Below are positions 56,818 to 64,000 of a stretch of DNA of 64,000 bases, one piece after another; the first letter of the stretch is position 1, and each line of letters starts with the position of its first letter. Both the position numbers and the translations under genes were made by a program. Below the pieces are notes generated by a model. That model did no database searches, was not told the DNA's origin, and saw only the letters and a list, made by a program, of their open reading frames with translations. Source of the DNA: Zygnema cylindricum (taxonomy: Eukaryota > Streptophyta > Zygnematophyceae > Zygnematales > Zygnemataceae); NCBI GenBank assembly GCA_037447655.1, contig JBBHKE010002422.1, positions 188,001 through 252,000 of the forward strand. Direction: 5' to 3'.

Positions 56818-59465
56818 GCTTATAAAACAAGATTTGTGATGCTAACAATATACATTTGATTGTGTTTTAGCCTGCGTTATTTAAATGGTTTGTGAAACTT
56901 CGCGAACAATTCAATTCTCTTACCTTAACTAGTCGTCAAATGTTTTTATTTCAATGTTACTCTATGACTAAAACAATTGCATTTGTCAAATTAATTATTG
57001 CTTCCATTTCACAAACGAACAAACCAAAAGCAAAAATAAAACATTGCATTTTTATATAGTTCATGTTTTGAAATGTACATCTTTCAAATTAATCTTCACG
57101 AATAAAAATCGTATATTTGATGATTTTTTTTTAATGTTTTTCAAGTTATTTTAACGTAAAAAACCGTTTTCTGTTAATTCTTTACATTTTTTCGTGCTTT
57201 GTAAATTTTATATACCTACAACGTTGTATTTCGTTCGTGGTGTTGTACAAATCATTTTTTGATGACTTCGTCAAAATCATGTTTCCTTATGAAACTATTG
57301 ATTTTCGTAATTTTTTAATACCCCACAATGGCATTTTTTCCCCTCTCCATCAATCACCGAAATTGTGTCCACATGTAATTAAAAAATAAAAGCTTCAAGA
57401 ATTTTGTTTTGTTACCAAACTGACTTTGTTTATTCGAAGAAGGTTGAAAAGAATAAGTGGAAGAGGAAAAGAAAGTAAAACAAAACGTTGACAAAACATT
57501 CGGCCAAAAATAAAAAAAAACAACATTACATAACTCGCACATTAAAAAGTGCGTCCGGAGGCACAACATACGTAAATAGCAAGGCGAGGTTTTCCTTCTG
57601 TGTAAATTTGTTGCAATAATGTTGAAAAAGCGATTACTGCATATTTGTTGTCACGTGTTATTTTGTTTCATGGTTGCAAGTAACATTGCCGCAACTGAAT
57701 GAAAAGATGGGTTGGGATAATTTAAATATAACTCGAAAAGTGGAAAGAAGAAAAATTGAAGTACATTGCAACTTATATACAATGCCAAAAATACTATGGT
57801 TATGTCACTTTTACATATTATTTTTTCGATAAAAAAATCAAAATATGATTTAAATTCAAAATTAAAAATATTACCTAACGCGTAAAGTGTAATTCGGTAA
57901 AAACGATCATGCTACAATAAAATATAATTGATGAGCGTAACACTCCATAGTGAAACAAATAATAATTGGCTGGAGGTAAGTAATTTGATTTTTATTTTAC
58001 ATTTTAAACTAAGTTATAACGTGTTTATTACATATAAACATTTGTTGTACAATCTGCAATTTAGTAGTTTTTGTTGACGCGCTCTAAACTGGTTTGCACT
58101 TTAAATATACAGACAAAAATATTTGGCATCAATTCTTAGTAATCGTGAACTTGTTGTCGTGCTGATGTTTTTGGTGATCATGTCATTTAAATCATACATT
58201 TATTTGGGATTTACTTAGTGTGATAAGGTATAAACGTGTTAGGGATACATGTGCTACGAATAATCGGGAGAAAGTTGTGAGTTGTTATTAGAGAAGCTGT
58301 TATTGTTTAATAAGCAAATGTCACGACTATCGTTTGATCAATATGTAACATACTTCATTTCGAAAACTCTTCTATACAAAACACATCATATTAAGATTTA
58401 ATTTCTCATTTGTATTAAATATTTAAATAAAAAAAAGTTAATGGTTTAGGCTTTCTAAAATAGCTTTTAAAATACACTAGGAGAAGTGAAATTTCCACCC
58501 ACAGTTTTTGCGGAGTTGAAATTTGCCAAACCGCCAAATTACGAGAAGTAAAGAAAATGAATGTTAAAATGATGCTACCACAAGATTTGTTTCATGATAA
58601 TGAGCAGATTTAATAAGTATTTTTCGTGTTTTTCAAATTGATTTGTAGTTGATTGGGCTTTAGAGATTTGAACTTATTTCAAAATAGCATGAATAACTTT
58701 GGGTGTATTGAATAATTTATCCGCTTATTTAGGAAACTGGTTTGCATTGCCAAATTCATATGTAAAGGAACCATTTTTGCGACCCTAGGTTTGTACTTGA
58801 CTTCAAAATCAACTTAACCATCAAAACAAGCTTACACGTTGTTTATGTAATTTCAAGCTTTTTCCGACCAATAACTTCAAAATAGTCCTAGTAGGCATCT
58901 TATTTTCTTAGTTCATCGTTTAAATGAGTATACTTACGCAAACAAACCATGGGTTAAAACTCAAAAATATTATTTGTGTAATGTGGTGTTCTTTTTATTG
59001 TAGAATAGCAAAATAAATGGTACATTAGCTTGTCTTTGAAATAGTTAGTAAAAAACAAGGTTGAAATGCACATCAAGACAACCTTATATGGATGGTCGAA
59101 TGATTGTGTGATTTTGTGAGAGAGTTAAATCAACTTTTGTGGCGAGTTGTAAGATGCTACTAGATTATTCTGGTGAATTTTTTCTTGATCTAATGGATTA
59201 CATCCACCATACCATAAAAAAGTAATCATTACTAGGTCATTATTATGTTGCCAATAGTAATTTAACATTCATTTGTCTTTTTTATTTATACGATTTTGTA
59301 CGAACAAAATCGCAAGACGCTGATTTTTTCGTACTCTGATGTCAATTACGGTGGTTCGACTGCTCAGTACAATACATACTTTACTCGTACTATACGCGTA
59401 CTATATGCGTACTAAATGCGTTCTATACGATTTAGTACTATGTGCACTTTACTCTCCATATACGC
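56818..59465. other. AT-rich intergenic DNA, no gene seen
   Basis: 2.6 kb without a credible frame, repeat boundary or RNA gene that I can recognise. From 59280 'CGTACTATACGCGTACTATA' shows GTAC clustering before the MITE chain. Confidence 0.4.
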
Positions 59466-60036
59466 TACACCGCCAATTGCTATTAGCGTGCACATTTTTT
59501 TTGCGTATAGGAATAATTTTAGTTATTAAAGCTAATTAGGGATTTGGAAATTAAAAAATATAGATATATATACATTCTAATTTTTTACTAATCCTAATTT
59601 GGATTTTTCAAAAGAAAAAATACTCGTCGCAAATATGCTTACACTAATATAGGTACTTGTACAAAATCCGACAAATCGTACACAAATCGTACGTTCACAC
59701 AATCGAAACGTGGTTGTCGGATGAATACGTGCGAACGTGATTTTTGACAACCCGATTTCATCCCTTTTTTAGAGCGCATATTCTCATGCGTCCGCGGTTA
59801 ATAAAACTTACAAATTATACTTTTTTCACTTAAAAGGATACAATTTTGTACGATCTGACACTAACCGTACACCATACTATTTAAATGACAACGTAATATC
59901 GTTTTTACGCTAATTGGTCAAAAAACCCTAAGTGGCGTAAAGGAAAAAACATAATAATTTATGCTTTTTAAGAATTTGGAAAAAAAAAAGCGGGACCGAA
60001 TTGGCGTTCAATACGCTAATAGCGATTGGCGGTGTA
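59466..60036. mobile_element. MITE family A, uninterrupted copy A3
   Basis: 571 bp, ends TACACCGCCAATTGC and GCGATTGGCGGTGTA; the intact counterpart of A4. Joined by CAG to B3. Confidence 0.85.
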
Positions 60037-60039
60037 CAG

Positions 60040-60241
60040 TACACCGTGAATTGTTTTAGCCTTATGTACTCTATATCGGCACCCCAAAATTTTGACATTG
60101 ATACCTTAAATATAATAAATTTCACTATTTAAGGAAGTGGACCATAATCTGCCACGTCTCCTGGCACTAAACTAGAATGAATGACGCTAATTTTTTCTTT
60201 ACTCTAATAATTTCTATACGCTAATAAGGATTCAAGGTGTA
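60040..60241 (+). mobile_element. MITE family B, copy B3
   Basis: 202 bp, ends TACACCGTGAATTG and ATTCAAGGTGTA; nearly identical to B1. Joined by CTG to the C element. Confidence 0.85.
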
Positions 60242-60244
60242 CTG

Positions 60245-60455
60245 TACAGGACACAGATTGTCGCTATTAGAGTTGATAACGCTTAATTCTTCGCGACTTT
60301 TTTAGGCCAGAAATCACAAAATGATATGAGCAGGACTTTTATTTGATTCTGTGGACTTAAATCTGCCACGTGTTGCTATGTCAAATTAGTATTTTTAATT
60401 TTAATTTCGCATACAGACATATGAATCCTTAACGCTAATAACGATGGGCGGTGTA
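60245..60455. mobile_element. MITE, TACACCG group, family C
   Basis: 211 bp, from TACAGGACACAGATTGTCGC to ACGATGGGCGGTGTA, a less perfect pair. Interior 'CGCGACTTTTTTAGGCC' and 'CTGCCACGTGTTG'. Confidence 0.6.
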
Positions 60456-61799
60456 GCGGAGCCGCACATTTATTGTAGGAAACCTACCGACCGGTTACTA
60501 CTATTGAGACAAACGGGGTGGCCGGCAGGTAAGATTTTTGCAGTTCGGGAGTAGGAACGTCACGAAGATATGGCAGACTATTTCCTGTACGATTCGTATG
60601 TCGCGACAATTCTAGATGCCCGTATTTTTTGGCGCTAAGCACATCCGTACGGAGACAGAATATCGACATTCTGCAAAAATGGTTTTTGCATATCAAAATT
60701 GCATGAAATCACAACAGGTGGAAGCTTCTGCTGAATTCAGTATTGGATTTCGTACATTTTTCGTAATTGTTTTCCGTACAGTCACCTGGCAAACCGCCAC
60801 CCACTCGGCTTTTTCGCCAGAGAAGGTCACAGCTTCCCAGCTCTCGTGTGTACACGTGTTTACGGATGGGATGGTCTACGTGGGATTAGTCCAGGTTCAG
60901 ATGTACCTGATTGTGAGTCACCTCCAGAAATGTTTGTTTTATCTTTCATCATCACATACGGATAAAATTGTGGGTTTGTCGCTGACTGGCATGTAAGACA
61001 AAATAGTGGAAAAAGCGGCGGAAGGAATCTAGCTGCCGGGACAGGCGAGCTTTATTTATTTAGCTACTAAAGACAAAAAACCGTACCGTTGTCCTTGCAA
61101 TTCCATTCGATCCTACGATACGCTGGTTGAAGAAAGTCGTAAAGCGTCGCAACGCGGTCGCCAGTAGTCGCCTGAAGTCGCATTGGCTCGAATCCGATTT
61201 TTCCTAACCCTATTATTTCTGGTCGGTCGTTTCAAGTTTTGCAACTTGTCGTTTACCGCCCGCACATGCTCGCTTTTCCTTTTCCCTCTATCATTTTTTG
61301 TCGTTTTGCTTCATGCCGAAGCCCACCGATTCGAAAAGATTGTCTCCTCTATTTTGTCGTTTATCGACTTTTTTTTCCGGACTTCCTTCAAGGGAAGTCC
61401 GAAACGACTCACGGAAATTGTACGGATCAATCTTCCTTTCTGTCAGGCGGTGCCGCCCGGACGAACCGCCGAACCGAAAGCGTCCATTGAACCACCTCCA
61501 GAAAAAACAAAAAAAGGACGTCAGAAAAAAAATAAAAATGGGCAGGGAGAGACTTATTCGTAGATTCTTTCAACGCACACCGTCCGATCGAAAACTTCGT
61601 ACGACCTCGAACGATAAATTTCGAGGAAACTGTTATTCGTACAGCACGTGCGACGCACGCGAACAAGATTTTCCGCTCCTTCCCATTTTGTTTTTTTTCC
61701 CCTTCGCGTCTTTTGTTTTTTTGCGCTCTCTGACCAAACTTCCGACCGACCGTACCACGAGAAACGCATTGCCACGTGTCCACCGAACCGCATAGCTGC
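60456..61799. other. GC-richer region upstream of kinase gene, no gene supported
   Basis: Several overlapping frames of 80-160 codons exist on both strands (for example 60616-60996 and 61313-61795), as expected from the higher GC content. None shows a domain or a consistent start. Part of it may be distal promoter or an unspliced exon of something I cannot recognise. Confidence 0.35.
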
Positions 61800-62349
61800 C
61801 GCACGCCGGAAACCCTAACCTAGTTGCTACCTGTCACGTCCCACGTCACGTCACACTAAGACCTTTCTCTCTAAACAGTCTAAAGTTTATTAGTTACTGT
61901 ACTATTTTTCCGTACGCCTACGTGGCCGGCCGCATCGACATTTTCAAAAAAAGCGACGACCGAGTCGGACCAATCCCAGCCGTCCGTTCGCCATCGTTTC
62001 GGTAACGGCTGCCGACGTGGCAGCGTGGCTCGGATTGAAACGCACCGCCGAGTCACGTCACGCAAAGTGACGTCACGTTTTGGGAGTATCTAAGCGAACC
62101 TTCGGCTAAAATGGGATAGCAGCGGTTTGTTCGAAATCTCTCTCGCCGCTCTTCCCTCTCCCCCCTCTATTTCTATCTCTCTCACTCTCTTGACTCTCTC
62201 CCCCCCCCCCCACCTCTCTCTTTCTCTCTCTCTCCCCCCCGTTTTCTCCTCACCTTATATGGATTTCCGGATACATATGTACTCTAATTATTGTACTTTG
62301 TAACTGTCTAAAACCTCAAAATCTAACACTCTCTTTTCTATTAAAGCAC

Positions 62350-62392
<43 letters not shown>

Positions 62393-62487
62393 GTTTATGT
62401 AATTTATGCATATATAGTATTTCTTGATAAAATTTTTAATTGCACGCTTCATCGGGAATTTGGAAAAGAAAAAAAAAATTACGAAAA
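61800..62487 (+). promoter_or_regulatory. Putative promoter and 5' UTR of protein kinase gene
   Basis: GC- and CpG-rich up to about 62140, with a cluster of ACGT-core (bZIP-type) motifs: CCCACGTCACGTCAC near 61840, CTACGTGGCC near 61918, GACGTGGCAGCG near 62014 and the CRE palindrome TGACGTCA at 62068-62075. CT-rich patches (62130-62240), typical of plant core promoters, and an (AT)n run (62351-62396) follow. The start site is not determinable. Confidence 0.4.
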
Positions 62488-62768
62488 ATGGCTCCTTCTT
62501 TAGATCGCGAGAGTGAGTTTGCGCGCACTAAAAGACAAAAATGTGACGTCACACCGTCAATGTTTCCGTACGATTGCCATGGCACCAATGGAAAAGTGGG
62601 AAAAGTCAACGAATGTTCGATTTCGGGTAAATGCACCGATCTCGATTCGATCCGTTTTTTTTTTTTTTTCTTTTTTTTTGTGTTAATTTTCTTTTTGGTT
62701 TCCTTTTTTTTTGTTAATCTCAACTTTTTTAAAATATCTCTTTAAACTACGTGTTAAATACCGAACCT

Positions 62769-62801
<33 letters not shown>

Positions 62802-64000
62802 TTTTTGTGGTCCTTTCTCCCGAACTTTTTTTTTTTATAATACGAACTCCAATCTTTTATTTACCGTATTTAATTTAACCTAAAATTCTATCCTCTCAAA
62901 GGGCTTATATGCCATCTCCATGGAAGCCTTTTGCCCTATTATACCCAAACCTATTTTCTTATTAGGGTTCTTTTTTTCTTCCCTCTTTTCTTTCTTTTCC
63001 TAGCCAACCTCCCTCTCCCTCTTCTTCTACCTCCCTCTCCCTCCTCCCTACTTCTCCTTCTCCCTCCCTCTTCTTCTCCCTCCCTCTCCCACTCCCTCCC
63101 TCTTCTTCTCCCCCCTCTTCTTCTCCCTCCCTCTCCTTCTCCCTCCCTCTCCCTCTCCCTCCCTCTTCTTCTCCCCCCTCTTCTTCTCCCTCCCTCTCCT
63201 TCTCCCTCCCTCTCCCTCTCCCTCCCTCTTCTTCTCCCCCCTCTTCTTCTCCGTCCCTCTCCTTCTCCCTCCCTCTCCTTCTCCCTCCCTCTCCTTCTCC
63301 CTCCCTCTCCCTCCTCCCTTCTTCTCCTTCTCCCTCCCTCTCCTTCTCCCTCTCCCTCCCTCTCCCTCCCTCTTCTTCTCCCTCCCTCTTCCACTCCCTC
63401 CCTCTTCTTCTCCCCCCTCTTCTTCTCCCTCCCACTTCTTCTCCCTCCCTCTCCCACTCCCTCCCTCTTCTTCTCCCCCCTCTTCTTCTCCCTCCCTCTC
63501 CTTCTCCCTCCCTCTCCCTCTCCCTCCCTCTTCTTCTCCCCCCTCTTCTTCTCCGTCCCTCTCCTTCTCCCTCCCTCTCCTTCTCCCTCCCTCTCCTTCT
63601 CCCTCCCTCTCCCTCCTCCCTTCTTCTCCTTCTCCCTCCCTCTCCTTCCCTCTCCCTCCCTCTCCCTCCCTCTTCTTCTCCCTCCCTCTTCCACTCCCTC
63701 TCCTTCTCCCTCTCCCTCCCTCTCCCTCCCTCTCCCTAACTTTCCCTAACTTTCCCTCCCTCTCCCTCCCTCTCCCCCCTGCAGGTGAGATCTCCTCTCT
63801 GGAGGATGACGTAGCTCTGGACGTCTCCCCCTTCTCCTCCCTCCCTCCCTCTCCCTCCTCCCCCTCCACCGCCTCCTCTGCCACGTGGCAGTTCGTGGCT
63901 CCCACACGTGTCAGTCTGCGATCCGTGTACCTGCTGACGTCAGAGGTGCTGGGCACCGGGCAGTTCGGGGAGGTTCGCACGTGCAAGAAAAAGTCAACGG
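62488..64000 (+). CDS. Protein kinase gene, CaMK/CDPK-like, 5' part (exons 1-2)
   Basis: Exon 1 is 62488-62626, starting at the first ATG (AAAAATGG context). The intron is 62627-63784 (GTAAAT...TGCAG). Exon 2 starts at 63785 and runs off the window. The splice joins phase-1 G to GT, making Gly47 and keeping one frame through exon 2. Two CTAAC branch-point-like sites (63736, 63746) lie 35-48 bases before the acceptor. The first 118 residues comprise a basic N-terminus (RTKRQK), a Ser/Pro-rich linker, then '[20 protein letters not shown]' and KKKST. The Gly-rich loop G103-T-G-Q-F-G108 and the following Val are the kinase ATP-binding signature. The pattern Y-x-L...LGxGQFGxVxxCxxKxT is closest to calcium/calmodulin- and calcium-dependent kinases. 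No N-terminal MG myristoylation site. The catalytic Lys and the rest lie outside the window. Confidence 0.8.
62627..63784 (+). other. Intron 1 of kinase gene with giant CT tract
   Basis: 1158 bp. It contains T-runs (62656-62715 and about 62771-62801) and, from about 62965 to 63782, almost pure pyrimidine CCCTCT / CTTCTT repeats. Within that tract a segment of about 270 bp (63100-63330) is repeated at about 63470-63700. Long plus-strand Leu/Pro/Ser and minus-strand Arg/Glu/Gly frames here are artefacts. Confidence 0.75.

Noticed and set aside
60616-60996. 126-codon frame
   Set aside because: No domain, mixed hydrophobic composition, between a MITE chain and a promoter-like region; a chance frame is more likely.
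61313-61795. 161-codon ATG frame upstream of the kinase gene
   Set aside because: Both strands and several frames are open in this GC-richer stretch, the frame is low in recognisable structure, and it overlaps the likely promoter. Possible but unsupported.
62931-63986. 272-codon plus-strand and 312-codon minus-strand frames (Pro/Leu/Ser and Arg/Glu/Gly)
   Set aside because: They arise from the CT repeat inside the kinase intron and overlap the real exon antisense.
1-64000. Endogenous giant virus or plastid/mitochondrial insert
   Set aside because: No capsid, polymerase, ribosomal or photosynthesis genes were seen; everything recognisable is nuclear repeat DNA, a tRNA gene or a host-type gene.

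Overview
The window looks like gene-poor, transposon-saturated nuclear DNA of a large streptophyte genome (a land plant or, more likely, a charophyte alga such as Chara; the species is inference). Reasons: a eukaryotic type II tRNA-Ser gene with a Pol III T-run, a chromodomain-bearing Ty3/gypsy element primed by the plant-type initiator-Met PBS, hAT- and Mutator-like elements with correct target duplications, a decayed trihelix-like (Myb/SANT) gene, and a GT-AG intron in a protein kinase gene. One 10-base N gap lies at 38867-38876.

Left part (1-10.3 kb): AT-rich DNA with a degenerate 61-bp minisatellite, short inverted-repeat elements (two related sets, one ending TACACCGCS, one ending CATAGTTCAAAAG), a tRNA-Ser(UGA) gene at 4189-4269 and one orphan ORF. 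10.3-15.7 kb is one giant imperfect palindrome (arms about 2 kb) into which later elements inserted; the other arm preserves the empty sites. It abuts a GGAGGATA purine satellite (15.7-17.47 kb), which flips strand at a perfect 18-bp palindrome and continues as pyrimidine repeat to 24.76 kb, split by a minus-strand gag-bearing LTR element (17763-23244).

25.5-42 kb: a GACA-type satellite split by a chromovirus (26809-34594, 5-bp target duplication GAAAA), which carries gag, protease, a truncated RT, integrase, a chromodomain and an extra 3' ORF of unknown function. A second, 5'-truncated copy of that ORF plus LTR lies at 39641-41242. Between them are a trihelix-like pseudogene and a copia-type gag remnant, both on the minus strand.

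42-60.5 kb: AT-rich, GTAC-rich DNA made of TACACCGCS-type MITEs, some chained end to end through CAG/CTG linkers. One MITE (45073-47284) was hit by a hAT element (8-bp duplication) and a MULE-like foldback (9-bp duplication). A second hAT-like element is at 43062-44675. Two diverged copies of a 1.5-kb unit (about 47340-48990 and 52528-54065) lie here too.

Right end (61-64 kb): GC rises, and the only convincing protein-coding gene begins: a CaMK/CDPK-like protein kinase (exon 1 62488-62626, exon 2 from 63785 off the window) with an intron containing about 800 bp of CT-only repeat. No operon-like or pathway relationship exists among the genes; the window is mostly a record of nested transposition. 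I found no convincing new biochemical system. The best candidate for something undescribed is the conserved accessory ORF of the chromovirus.
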